Shown: positions 17,540 to 28,315 of the stretch, in pieces
How positions within the stretch are numbered: position 1 is the stretch's first letter
Layout: each line of letters begins with the position of its first letter
Source: Thermoplasmata archaeon
Lineage (GTDB): Archaea > Thermoplasmatota > Thermoplasmata > Thermoplasmatales > Thermoplasmataceae
Length of the DNA: 64,000 nt
Direction of reading: 5' to 3'
Assembly: GCA_021797555.1 (NCBI GenBank)
Contig: JAJZZM010000005.1
Span: 62,001-126,000 of the forward strand
Translations under genes and position numbers: made by a program
Notes under the pieces: model-generated
What the model saw: only the letters and a program-made list of their open reading frames with translations
Told to the model about the DNA's origin: nothing
The model's database searches: none

Positions 17540-18378
17540 TTAATCATTCTCACTTTCATATATATCTCTAGATGTTTCTTCAAGGCTTTTATTCTTGGTT
17601 TCAGGAATTATTGTTATAAACAATATTAACATTACAATGAAAATAACCACAGATGGTATTAAAGCACCCATTATTCCATATCTTGCAACAAGAAATGGGA
17701 ATATTAATGTTCCCATGGGGCCTCCGGTTTTTGCTGTTGCAACCACAGATCCCTGAACAGTACCCCCTAACCTTTGTTGGCGATAATTCTACTGCCGGCA
17801 TTTCGGTTCCTATTATTGGATGCACGCCTATATTGTAAACAAGATAATAGCTTGATATAACCAAAAATAACACATATAAATATGAGGAAAAATAATCCTT
17901 TAAAAATACAAATAATATTAAAACTGTTACCAGTGATAACAGAGAAAGTGCCTGTGTAATTTTTCTGCTTTTATCTATTATTAAAATTCCTATAAATGCT
18001 CCTGGAAGTGCAAAAGCAAGATCTGTTACAATAGCATATATTGCAGGGTCTGTAATTCCTATGCTTTTTGCTATTAAGGTTGGCCCAAATTCCTTTATTC
18101 CCATGTTTAAATCAAGCAACGCCCATAATAATGCAGCAGTCATAAATAATTTCCAGTTTCTTTTAAAATATATGCTTGCAGGTGTATTATCCTTAATGCT
18201 GTTTATTTCTTCATTATTTCCGGTTATTGTTTTTAATGCATTATCAAAGCGGTGTGTATCTCCATCTATTCTACCTAAATACCTTACTGTTTCTGGTAAT
18301 TTCCTTCTAAAATATAAAACGCCTAATGCAGGTATAACACCAAGCGCCAATGTAATTCTCCATAACATATTAGTACTT
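17540..18378 (-). pseudogene. MFS transporter, 5' truncated by an IS and frameshifted
   Basis: The minus strand encodes the C-terminal two thirds of a symporter: WRITLALGVIPALGVLYFRR, KLPETVRYLGR, IIGTEMPAVELSPTKVRG. The frame then shifts at a five-base G run (17763-17767), and TVQGSVVATAKTGGPMG and PETKNKSLEETS continue in the next frame. The first six helices are missing; sequence stops at the edge of the IS element at 18379. One base removed from the G run would restore the C-terminal part. Confidence 0.85.
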
Positions 18379-19616
18379 ACAATACTTTGCATTTATCCCG
18401 AAAACAACCTCGATTTGTAGTTCTTTTTGAGAATCAGAATCTCCTTTATAGCCCTGGAACATTCACCTATTGTCTTTAAAATCCTTCCAAACAGTTTATT
18501 TGATGCCCTGGACATAATGGACAGGAGGGCATAGGCCGCGATAGTGATCCTCGCGTGTATAAGCGACCCTTCACTATCACGTACCTGGTACTCTCCCAAA
18601 CCTAGAGCCTTTGCATCCTTATGAAAGTTTTCTATTGACCATCTTATGCTCCATGCATTTATAATTTCTTCACCTGAAATATAATCTAATGCTATGAATT
18701 TCTTCCTTTTATTATCAGGATTGTACAGGATTATAAGGTTAATGGGTTCTCCATTTGATAAATACACTGTAAACTCCCTCTGGAGCGGGAACTCCTTCAA
18801 AGTATAAGAATCCCTATTATACATGAGGAATGTTGATTCAAGAATCTCATCCATGGTGTAAAATAAATCCCTGTTCTTTATTGTCATCCTTCCAAGGTTG
18901 TAAAAGGATGCTTTCCTGTTGGCTTTAAGTTCTGTAACATAGTTATTTCCAAGGAACTTTACGCTTGAGTACCATGAATCAACAACCTTGCCTGACACAT
19001 TGAAGTTGTTTTCTGCTGTATTGAATATATCTTCCATGATCTCAAGCTTTGTCATGAATCTTGTTCCTGACTGTGCTCTCTTAACGTAAAGCCTTGCAAG
19101 GAATGGATAGAATATCCTTGTTTCAAGATCATAGAGTCCTGATGTAACAGGCTGGTGTGCAGGGACATTGTTTCCCGATGCATGGTCAAAGAACCATCCT
19201 ACATACTCCATGATCCTTGATCCTGGATGTTCCAGCATTGTATCATCACCTATGAACATAATTTTATGGTTGTCTATTGCTGTTTTCAGGAATTTAATAT
19301 AGTTCTGTTCCAGAAGATTAGAATCTATTCCATGTAATGCCCTGTTGACTGTGCTCTGATCATACTCAGATAGAAGTGACGATATGTTTTATATGCTCTT
19401 CCTCCTGTTCTCAGGAGGGATCATTATTCCAAGCATGTATTCCCTGAAGTGCTTCCTCACAGACCTCTTCATTCCGGATGTCATATTATCAGAAAATTCA
19501 CCTATGTGTTTAGTCAGTTCAGCTACAGAAACTGTTGAAGTCATACCAATGTCTTGCAAACATCGTATTATGGCTTATATCTTTTCACTTTAGGGGTCAT
19601 TTTGCAAAAGTATTGT
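18379..19616 (-). mobile_element. IS4-like insertion sequence with short terminal inverted repeats
   Basis: The left end acaatactttgca (18379-18391) and right end tgcaaaagtattgt (19603-19616) are inverted copies with a one-base gap. They enclose a single transposase gene. No target-site duplication is visible: the left flank is an MFS gene lacking its 5' part and the right flank is a transposase relic. A deletion after insertion would explain this. Confidence 0.75.
18393..19544 (-). pseudogene. DDE transposase (IS4-like/IS701-like) with one in-frame TAA
   Basis: The intact part (from 19259) carries FIGDDTMLEHPG (first catalytic Asp), GWFFDHASG, VVDSWYSS (second Asp) and WSIENFHKDAK (catalytic Glu), the normal order of an IS4-type enzyme. 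Upstream the same frame continues for about 95 codons to MTSTVSVAELTKHIGEF at 19544, interrupted by TAA at 19389-19391. A restart at 19259 begins right at the first catalytic Asp and probably gives no activity. Confidence 0.8.
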
Positions 19617-19624
19617 TATTATAA

Positions 19625-19700
19625 TAAGGTGATGATAAATGTCTCATGAAATGGAAAGATTTTTGTTTAAGAATCACTATCCAACATCAAGGAGCATGTA
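19625..19700 (+). repeat. Copy of a dispersed transposase-end sequence
   Basis: The segment gatgataaatgtctcatgaa and the following ggaaagatttttgtttaag repeat the downstream edge of the IS3-like relic at 10590-10645 (minus) and resemble 3600-3660. In all copies it reads roughly MSH-MERFLFKNHYP. It is a conserved flank or terminal region of one IS family. Confidence 0.6.
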
Positions 19701-19761
19701 AATTTATTAAAAATATCACTGCCGCCACCAGAATAAATTTTAATAATAATTTTATATTTTA

Positions 19762-21252
19762 TTAATTATCATTGCATATTTTATCTTCATATTTTTCAAT
19801 AAATTCTCTTGCCTTGCCGGTTAGTTTATATTTAATTTCATTAATGTCATCACAGTCAATATAATTGTTATTTAAAAGTTCATTAAATTTTTCATCTGAA
19901 TTTTTATATATTCCATCGGCTATGGATTCTGCTAACAAAAACGAATCATTTAAATCATCATTATGATTGGTATTCAAAAATTTGTAAACTGTTTCCTCAT
20001 CTGAATTATCAACAAGCTCTGAAAATATATAAAATACATAATCATCATCACTATTTAAAACCATTTTTATGTAATCCATTGATTTTTCGTAATCCTTTTT
20101 ATATAAATACGATCTAAAATACTCGTAATATTTATTATAAGCATTTTCAGGTTCTGATGCATCAAGGTATTCTAAAGCATCATCCATCCTTTTAAGGTTA
20201 TTTAACTGGTCTGCGCACATTATTTTTCCATTTTCATCATTGTATTCATTAACTAATTTCTCTGATATTTTAAGAGCATTATCATAATCATTGCTGTTAT
20301 CATATGCAAGATATAACATATTAAGTATTTCATCGTCCTCATGGCCAAATTTTTTTATTTCTGAAATTGCATCATTTAATTCGCCATGGTTTATTAAAAA
20401 CATAAACCATAATTTATATGAATTCATATCATTATTTTTTAATATTTTTTTATAAGCATTATATGCATCATCTTTTTTATCCTCTGGCATTAATATATCT
20501 GCAAATAAATCATAAAAAACAGGCAGATCAGGATTAATATCAATATAATTTTTATATAAATCCTCACCAACATCATACATGCTATATTCTATAAGAACAT
20601 TGTTTAAATTATATAAATAATCAAAATTTGCTGTATTTTCAAAGGCATCAATTGCGGTTTCCAGATATTTTACAGGATCATTATTATATTTGTATATAAA
20701 AAGCAGAATATCATATGCATCCTCATTTTCATTGTCATATTTAAGCGCTGTTTTTGCCTCATTTATTGCGCTTTTATCCCTATCAACATAAAAATACAGC
20801 TCTGCAAGCTCTGAATGCGCCATTGAATTCTTGTTATCCATTTTTAAATACTTTTCAAAAAATTTTATGGATTCCTCATAATGATCAAGATTTTTTAATG
20901 AAATCGCCTTATAAAAATACGCAATTTCATTTTCACGATCAAGTTCCAGCGATTTATCTGCAAATTTTAAACTATTTTTATAATCATCAATTGAATAATA
21001 GCACATGCTTTCATATGCATATATTCCGGGATTATTATTGTCAATGTTTTCCATAAATTTAAGCTCTTTCAGTGCATTTTTATAATCATATAATTCAATT
21101 AATATATTTATCTTATGAAGCCTGTAATTTAAATTAAGCGGTTTCATGTTTATGGCCTTATTTATATACTCAAGTGATTTATCATAATCCTTTAAATCAA
21201 AGCTTTTTAATGATAAATCATAATATTTATCATCATCCAGATTTCCAAACAT
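19762..21252 (-). CDS. Tetratricopeptide-repeat (TPR) protein
   Basis: This 496-residue protein is built of about ten to twelve 34-residue TPR units. Examples are YDKSLEYINKAINMKPLN, YKNSLKFADKSLELDREN and YEESIKFFEKYLKMDNKN. There is no signal peptide or membrane segment, and it is strongly acidic. TPR proteins are scaffolds for protein contacts; no partner is suggested. Downstream, the 19617-19761 gap holds only a transposon-end copy. The next gene upstream, an ABC-type permease, is divergent. Confidence 0.88.
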   Translation of the reverse strand: MFGNLDDDKYYDLSLKSFDLKDYDKSLEYINKAINMKPLNLNYRLHKINILIELYDYKNALKELKFMENIDNNNPGIYAYESMCYYSIDDYKNSLKFADKSLELDRENEIAYFYKAISLKNLDHYEESIKFFEKYLKMDNKNSMAHSELAELYFYVDRDKSAINEAKTALKYDNENEDAYDILLFIYKYNNDPVKYLETAIDAFENTANFDYLYNLNNVLIEYSMYDVGEDLYKNYIDINPDLPVFYDLFADILMPEDKKDDAYNAYKKILKNNDMNSYKLWFMFLINHGELNDAISEIKKFGHEDDEILNMLYLAYDNSNDYDNALKISEKLVNEYNDENGKIMCADQLNNLKRMDDALEYLDASEPENAYNKYYEYFRSYLYKKDYEKSMDYIKMVLNSDDDYVFYIFSELVDNSDEETVYKFLNTNHNDDLNDSFLLAESIADGIYKNSDEKFNELLNNNYIDCDDINEIKYKLTGKAREFIEKYEDKICNDN

Positions 21253-21365
21253 AAATAGGTATAATTAATAATGTAAATAAAATTTTGTTGCATAATTAAT
21301 ATATAATTTAAATTATACTAATAATGTCATGAAAAAATTTTTATTTATTTTAATATTGCAACATC

Positions 21366-22772
21366 ATGTTTTCCGGCCTTACAAAATTCATGATAAAGAC
21401 AAGGATGAAATCACCGAGGTATATGCTTTATTTTATTCTATTTTTATTATCCATATTTGTTAATTTCATCTATTTCAGGTATGATTTTCCAAGGCCTTAT
21501 GTACTAAAATACATGGTTATTATAATTATATCAACAATCATAATAATACCATTGTTCAAATCAGGAAATGTTATGATAAAATCTGATAATGATTTTTTAT
21601 TAAATATACCATTAAATAAGAAGAACCTATTTAAATCATATTTTTTTGTTTCATTTATAGGCTATTCCCCTGTATTCATATTATTTTTATATATTATAGG
21701 GTTATCATTAAATTCATATAAAATAATAATAGGAATTTTTGACTCATTTTTATTATATTCAATATCCATAGGTTTATCATATATATTTTCATATATATCA
21801 AATAAAAAGTACCCATTAATATTATTCATCATATATTTATTAAGCCCATTGATATATAATTATAAATTCAATATAAATTCCGTATTTTTTGGAAATATTT
21901 TATATGGAACAATATCATCATTGATTATATTTATTTTGGTTTTTTATTATATATTTTCGAGGTCATATAAATTAAATTTCCTAACCTATGATAAACCATC
22001 AGAAAAAACATACAAACCAAGGAATTTAAGGGGGAAACCGGTAAATGTGATATATAAACTAAACACAATCTATTCAAATACAGTATTTGCCTTTGGAATA
22101 TCCAAAAAGAGGTATCATTTCTCACGCAACATATTTATGTGGCTAATTATATACATATTCGCAGGCATTGGCTATTTCCTTTTAAATTATTATCTGGTGC
22201 GTTTTTCATCATCCGGAAGATACCAGACATTCTTTTTAATATGGGAGGCCTCGTTTTATCCAACACTATTCAGGCAGGCAACACCGTGGGCCCCTGAAAG
22301 ATTATGGCTTTCCTTTACATCCATGGATCCATATAAATACATTAAAAATTATATTGCGTCCAGATCTCTATCCATGAGTTTGATAACACTGCCGCTATTA
22401 TTATCATCAATAATTGTTTATATTTTATTTCCTAATGATTATAATTTAATGATATTAATTTTTCTTCTGGTTATTCCAGAATCTGTAACATTAAATATAA
22501 TATACACTTCAGGAATATCATATCCGTTTCAGGTTGTCGATTTATCATCATATCCAAGCAGTGCATTTATGATGAACAATTTTAGAAAAACATTAATTCC
22601 ATTAATAGTGATGATGATTGCATTAATACTGCCCTTTATAATGATTTTTACATCATATTATTTAATATTTTATTTATATACCATATTGCTTGTTGTATAT
22701 GATTTTTATCTGCTTTCAAGGAAAAATATAAAGGAAATAGAGAATAATATGGAATTTATGAATTTTATATAA
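21366..22772 (+). CDS. ABC-2-like membrane protein (permease)
   Basis: This 468-residue protein has about eleven to twelve hydrophobic segments with a central cytoplasmic stretch (KPSEKTYKPRNLRGKPVNVIY). It is a clear paralogue of the minus-strand gene at 22792-24201. Shared features are NDFLLNIPLNKKNLFKSY, the NLRGKPVN.IYK.N segment, and PERLWLSFTSMDPYKYIKN. The genes are convergent with 19 bases between stops. It probably forms the membrane part of an exporter energised by the ATPase at 24198-24899. Confidence 0.75.
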   Translation: MFSGLTKFMIKTRMKSPRYMLYFILFLLSIFVNFIYFRYDFPRPYVLKYMVIIIISTIIIIPLFKSGNVMIKSDNDFLLNIPLNKKNLFKSYFFVSFIGYSPVFILFLYIIGLSLNSYKIIIGIFDSFLLYSISIGLSYIFSYISNKKYPLILFIIYLLSPLIYNYKFNINSVFFGNILYGTISSLIIFILVFYYIFSRSYKLNFLTYDKPSEKTYKPRNLRGKPVNVIYKLNTIYSNTVFAFGISKKRYHFSRNIFMWLIIYIFAGIGYFLLNYYLVRFSSSGRYQTFFLIWEASFYPTLFRQATPWAPERLWLSFTSMDPYKYIKNYIASRSLSMSLITLPLLLSSIIVYILFPNDYNLMILIFLLVIPESVTLNIIYTSGISYPFQVVDLSSYPSSAFMMNNFRKTLIPLIVMMIALILPFIMIFTSYYLIFYLYTILLVVYDFYLLSRKNIKEIENNMEFMNFI

Positions 22773-22791
22773 TTTTTTAAAATTTAATTAT

Positions 22792-24201
22792 TTAAATTAA
22801 ATCTCCATTTATTAATTTATTTGCCATGTAATTTATCATCCTTTTTGAATTCATAAATGAGAATATTATTATTAAAATTATTAAATAAAATAATGATATA
22901 TAAATTATATTATTTAAAAACATTGAAAGCATAAACATTATCAGAAATGAAATATATAAAATAAATAATGGAATTAACTTTTCTATATTTTTCCCGCCAT
23001 TAACAAAATTGTGTATGCCATCATAATCAGTTATTTGAACAGGTGATATCATAATATATGAATAGATAAGTATTGCGGCTGTTGCAGATGGCATTATAAG
23101 GATAAATAAAAATATCATTATATATAATATATTAAAATAAAAAACAAGCAACAACCCGCTAAAGAAGATAAGCGGGCCAGTTGCAATAAAAACTGATAAT
23201 ATTATCGAGGCAATTAAATTTTTGATATATTTATATGCATTAATTGATGTGAGTGAAAGCCAGGGCCTTTCCATTAATACTGGCCATGTGGATACAGTAA
23301 TGGAATACACAATCCCTGGTAAAAATGCAATATACATGTCTATAAGTAAAATTATAAATGTATTGTATAATCTAATATTCAGTATAAAATAGGCAACGCC
23401 TATAAATGAAAATATTATAACCGGTTTGTATATCCCCGATCTTATTGGATATATTTTCACACTTGAAAATGATCTGTACACATACAATGTATTTACATAA
23501 AATGCATTTTTCCTATAAATGGTTTTTAATGGTGATCCAGAGATATTCTGTGGTTTCACATTATTTTTAATTTTATTTTCCTTATAACGGAAATTAAATT
23601 TATCCAGGTTTTTTATTATATAGAACAATGATAATGAATATACCAGTAATAATATTACTATTCCATTAATTGTATAACCATAAAATATTGATGTTATATC
23701 GTATTTAAAATTAATAAATCCCGGAATTAATAAAAAGACAAAAAATAAGGCCGGAATTAAATAACCGTACTTTAAAATATATTTATAAATAATGCCCATA
23801 TTAATGGATGTAAAAAATAATAATATAATATAGGGTATTAATAAAAATACTAAATGAGAACTTATTGAAAGAGTTGAGAAGATGATGGATAATATAATAA
23901 AAGTGTATAATATTATAAAATTATACACATAATAAGCTTTTAAAACATCTTCTTTTTTAAGTGGTATACTTAATAAAAAATCATGGTCGGATTTATTTAT
24001 ATAAAATCCGGATAATAATACAATAAAAATTGAAATAATGGAAATGGAAATTGCTGAAAATTTTCCCTCATGCAAATTGATATTGGATGAATAAAATATG
24101 GATAAAACCGGAATAATCATAAATGTAAATATTATTATTAAAATATAATAGCCAAGAGGTACTTTTGTTTTCAAAAATAATTTTGTTAATGTATATTTCA
24201 T
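22792..24201 (-). CDS. ABC-2-like membrane protein (permease), paralogue of the convergent gene
   Basis: This 469-residue polytopic protein shares HDFLLSIPLKKEDVLKAYY, the NISGSPLKTIYRKNAFY segment and ERPWLSLTSINAYKYIKN with the neighbouring permease. Its start overlaps the ATPase stop by four bases (24198-24201), so the two are translationally coupled and form one exporter. Two paralogous permeases beside one ATPase suggest a heterodimeric channel. The substrate is unknown. Confidence 0.78.
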   Translation of the reverse strand: MKYTLTKLFLKTKVPLGYYILIIIFTFMIIPVLSIFYSSNINLHEGKFSAISISIISIFIVLLSGFYINKSDHDFLLSIPLKKEDVLKAYYVYNFIILYTFIILSIIFSTLSISSHLVFLLIPYIILLFFTSINMGIIYKYILKYGYLIPALFFVFLLIPGFINFKYDITSIFYGYTINGIVILLLVYSLSLFYIIKNLDKFNFRYKENKIKNNVKPQNISGSPLKTIYRKNAFYVNTLYVYRSFSSVKIYPIRSGIYKPVIIFSFIGVAYFILNIRLYNTFIILLIDMYIAFLPGIVYSITVSTWPVLMERPWLSLTSINAYKYIKNLIASIILSVFIATGPLIFFSGLLLVFYFNILYIMIFLFILIMPSATAAILIYSYIMISPVQITDYDGIHNFVNGGKNIEKLIPLFILYISFLIMFMLSMFLNNIIYISLFYLIILIIIFSFMNSKRMINYMANKLINGDLI

Positions 24202-24899
24202 GAAATCATCCTTGATATTACGCTTTCTATTGTTTCATCTCCAGTTTTCCTTGATTCTATTTCCGATAATTTCCCGTTGAATATTATACTGCCATTATTT
24301 ATCATAATAATATTTTCAGTAAAATTTTCGGCTATTGACATTTCATGTGTTGAAATTAAGAATGTTGAATTCATTGTTTTAAAATATTTTATAATTTTTT
24401 CCTGTGTTGGTATATCTATATAATTAAATGGCTCATCAAGAAGAACTATTTCAGGATTATGTATTATTGATAATGCTATGGATAATCTCTGCTTTGTTCC
24501 CCTTGATAAATTAGAAACCATTGAATTTAAATAAGAATCGAGGCCGAATAAATCTATTAAAAATAAAATTCTTTTTTCTAAATTGTTAACATTTCTTAAT
24601 GATCCTATGTAAAGCAAATTCTCCTTTTCTGTTAGATTAATATACGGTAATGCCTCCTCGGCCAGATAGCCTGTGATTTTTTTAGCCTCATCAGATCCGG
24701 GTTTGTTTCCCTTTATTGATACATTTCCGGTATCAGGGCTTATAAGGCCCGAAATTATTTTTAATATTGTGCTTTTCCCGGCCCCGTTTGGGCCTATTAA
24801 TGAATAGCTTTTATTGCATTCAAGGGAAAATGATACATTGTTTAAGGCATACTTATTTCCATATTTTTTTGTAATAGAATCGAAGTCGACACAGTACAT
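24198..24899 (-). CDS. ABC transporter ATP-binding protein
   Basis: This 233-residue protein has Walker A IGPNGAGKST (about residues 34-43), the signature NLSRGTKQRLSIA (about 130-142), Walker B EIVLLDEPF and the H-loop STHEMSIAE. It is the motor of the ABC-2 exporter with the overlapping permease gene. The segment ENLLYIGSLRN (24590-24626) is mirrored by an old spacer in CRISPR array 1, which encodes the near-identical peptide ENLLYIVSLRK. Confidence 0.92.
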   Translation of the reverse strand: MYCVDFDSITKKYGNKYALNNVSFSLECNKSYSLIGPNGAGKSTILKIISGLISPDTGNVSIKGNKPGSDEAKKITGYLAEEALPYINLTEKENLLYIGSLRNVNNLEKRILFLIDLFGLDSYLNSMVSNLSRGTKQRLSIALSIIHNPEIVLLDEPFNYIDIPTQEKIIKYFKTMNSTFLISTHEMSIAENFTENIIMINNGSIIFNGKLSEIESRKTGDETIESVISRMIS

Positions 24900-25230
24900 A
24901 AAGTTATAATATTTAACATAATAAATATTTTTTGATTAAATTTGAATGTAATAATTTATTTAAAAATATAATTTATATTTAATATTTACTTTAAATATTG
25001 TATATGTTCTATTTTTAACTTCTATTAGATTCAGAATAATAGACTTAATAAACTTATATTCATATTATTAAAAAATGTATGAAATTTAGTCTATGGGTGG
25101 TTATTCTGATTAGTACCCTAGAAAGTAAGAAATATATAATCACCTCTAATTCTCACAGCTATATCATCACATAGCTTGGCTAAATAAGATTTTTCATAAT
25201 TTCTTTATATTTAATTAAAGTTGAAGTATG
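24900..25230. other. Intergenic region between the ABC operon and the leader-distal end of CRISPR array 1
   Basis: This is AT-rich DNA with no gene or repeat. It contains the divergent upstream region of the ATPase gene. It is the trailer side of the array, not the leader side. Confidence 0.6.
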
Positions 25231-28074
25231 TTTTTAATCCTATTAAGGTTATTATTTAATATTTGTATTAATTCATTAAACAATATCATTCTCTTTCAAT
25301 CCTATTTAGGTTATTATTTAACTTTTTCTTAATGAGACTATATAAAGCAAATTCTCTTTCTTTCAATCCTATTTAGGTTATTATTTAATTTCACAATATA
25401 AGTCTTTGGCAGTTTTTATTGTATTCTTTCAATCCTATTTAGGTTATTATTTAATTTTTTAACCTTGACAATAGACCATAACAAAGTTAAATCTTTCAAT
25501 CCTATTTAGGTTATTATTTAATCATCCCTTTTATCAGTGCCTTAAATCCAGATTCTGACTTTCAATCCTATTTAGGTTATTATTTAATAAGTCTGATAGA
25601 CAGCATTTTGAAACTCTCCAAGAGTCTTTCAATCCTATTTAGGTTATTATTTAATCTTCAAATCCGTATTACGAAATAAATGGAAAAGTTTTCTTTCAAT
25701 CCTATTTAGGTTATTATTTAATCACAGAAACAAATGCAGTTTATGGAAGCATAGGAACCTTTCAATCCTATTTAGGTTATTATTTAACATTTTAGACAAT
25801 GTCAAAAAGATAAAGCGGGAAACAGCTTTCAATCCTATTTAGGTTATTATTTAATCACAGAAACAAATGCAGTTTATGGAAGCATAGGAACCTTTCAATC
25901 CTATTTAGGTTATTATTTAATTTGCTGCCCTTTTTTGTGCCATTGTTGCCATTTTCATTCTTTCAATCCTATTTAGGTTATTATTTAATATAATAGACGG
26001 AAACGGCAATTCATTAATACCTATAGCTTTCAATCCTATTTAGATTATTATTTAATAAAAGCATCAGGGTCATGGAATGGATATCTAAATAATTCTTTCA
26101 ATCCTATTTAGGTTATTATTTAATATTACATTACAGTATAAAACTGACTTCCCGGTAAAGCTCTTTCAATCCTATTTAGGTTATTATTTAATTAAACTCT
26201 GGATACTCAGTAGCAGTAAGCCAGCCTTCTTTCAATCCTATTTAGGTTATTATTTAATTAATCATATTCTTTTTTTTCATTCATTTTTAAGACCTTCTTT
26301 CAATCCTATTTAGGTTATTATTTAATTAAAACATCTCTTTAATTAAAAGAGGAAAATTTTCATTCTTTCAATCCTATTTAGGTTATTATTTAATTATTAC
26401 AGGTCATTACTTTCAGGTGGGGTTGGAAATCTTTCAATCCTATTTAGGTTATTATTTAATCCAGAAATAACAATACCAACAAGTGATTGGGTGTCCTTTC
26501 AATCCTATTTAGGTTATTATTTAATCTATAAAGTAGTTCTCAGTTATACCCAGGTAGGGAGCCTTTCAATCCTATTTAGGTTATTATTTAATTTACCAGA
26601 TAATCCAAACTGAATGGGAAGAATATTTTACTTTCAATCCTATTTAGGTTATTATTTAATTATTATTTTTTTTATGTGTCCCGATCTGTCCCAATACCCT
26701 TTCAATCCTATTTAGGTTATTATTTAATTAGATAATAAAAATAGCCTATCAGTGCTATAAACCCTATCTTTCAATCCTATTTAGGTTATTATTTAATTTT
26801 TACTATTTCAATGACAGAAAACACGGAAAATTTCTTTCAATCCTATTTAGGTTATTATTTAATATATCATACGGCATACTTGATGTGCTTGGCGTTACAC
26901 TTTCAATCCTATTTAGGTTATTATTTAATTAAAGAATATTATAAATAGCAAGTTAGATTTTTATATCTTTCAATCCTATTTAGGTTATTATTTAATAATT
27001 CGTTAAAATTTTTAGAGATAACGGCATACAAACCTCTTTCAATCCTATTTAGGTTATTATTTAATTATAATATTCTCTAAAATCCTATGTTAATGTTAAT
27101 TTTCTTTCAATCCTATTTAGGTTATTATTTAATACGGATAATAAGGATAAATCATTCGTTGCCAGTGCATACTTTCAATCCTATTTAGGTTATTATTTAA
27201 TGATCCCAATATCATCATATATCCAGCAAAAGACAGCAGCTTTCAATCCTATTTAGGTTATTATTTAATTATGACAGAATATGAACAAATATTTTTTTAG
27301 TGATTATTCTTTCAATCCTATTTAGGTTATTATTTAATATGAAAGTATGGGTTTAATGTTCTCTATTTATGATTTCTTTCAATCCTATTTAGGTTATTAT
27401 TTAATCAAATGATATTCTTGAAGTTTACGCCAATCCAGAAGACTTTCAATCCTATTTAGGTTATTATTTAATTTATATAACAGAATTATATATGTAACAA
27501 TGAAAATCTTTCAATCCTATTTAGGTTATTATTTAATCAACAACGGCTATTAAAGCCCCAATAAATATTTCCAACTTTCAATCCTATTTAGGTTATTATT
27601 TAATATAAGATTAGGCATTAGGGGAATACCACCATTGGTTCTTTCAATCCTATTTAGGTTATTATTTAATATCCCTGTCATTATACCTTATTTCAAAGGT
27701 CTTTTCTTTCAATCCTATTTAGGTTATTATTTAATTTTCTATATTTTCTATATTTTCCATTTTTTACACCCATCTTTCAATCCTATTTAGGTTATTATTT
27801 AATATAATATCGATAACTCCAGGAGAAACAGGATATATATCCTTTCAATCCTATTTAGGTTATTATTTAATCACAAAGTTCTTCTCGCTTGTACCGAAGC
27901 CGAGTGTCTTTCAATCCTATTTAGGTTATTATTTAATCATCCCTCATTTTCCACCTCTAAAATATCATCCTTATGCCTTTCAATCCTATTTAGGTTATTA
28001 TTTAATTTCCAGTCAGAGACAAGATGCTGTGATTCACCTGAAAACTTTCAATCCTATTTAGGTTATTATTTAAT
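25231..28074 (-). CRISPR. CRISPR array 1, about 43 repeats, read leftward
   Basis: The 30-bp repeat begins CTTTCAATCC and ends TTATTATTTAAT on the plus strand. Spacers are about 34-39 bp. In crRNA sense the repeat ends in ATTGAAAG, the usual 8-nt tag. I count 42 good repeats plus a degenerate one at 25231-25260, which marks the old, leader-distal end. Most repeats end in T on the plus strand (A at crRNA-sense position 1). At least two, ending at 25322 and 25788, end in C like array 2. Spacers 25723-25758 and 25856-25891 are identical. Confidence 0.98.
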
Positions 28075-28200
28075 CCGTTTCTAACACTCAATATTACAAA
28101 TAGTTTTTAAATGTTTTTATTTTTTAAAATGTAGCAAACCTTACGTTTACTTCTGAGTATTTAAAGGATTAGTACATTTTAAATTATATTTTAAAAAGCA
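28075..28200 (-). promoter_or_regulatory. Leader of CRISPR array 1
   Basis: About 105 bases after the last repeat are roughly 90 percent identical to those after array 2 (43751-43870). Shared words include atattacaaatagttttta and gagtatttaaaggatt. Read leftward it has a TTTAAATA box, a likely TATA element for pre-crRNA transcription. New spacers enter here. Confidence 0.85.
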
Positions 28201-28315
28201 CAATATAATACTAATAAATATGTTTATTATACACTAACTTTAAAATATTATAAATATCAAATTTCTAATTTAGTTAAATATACACTTAAAAAAAATACCC
28301 TATAATTTTATTATT

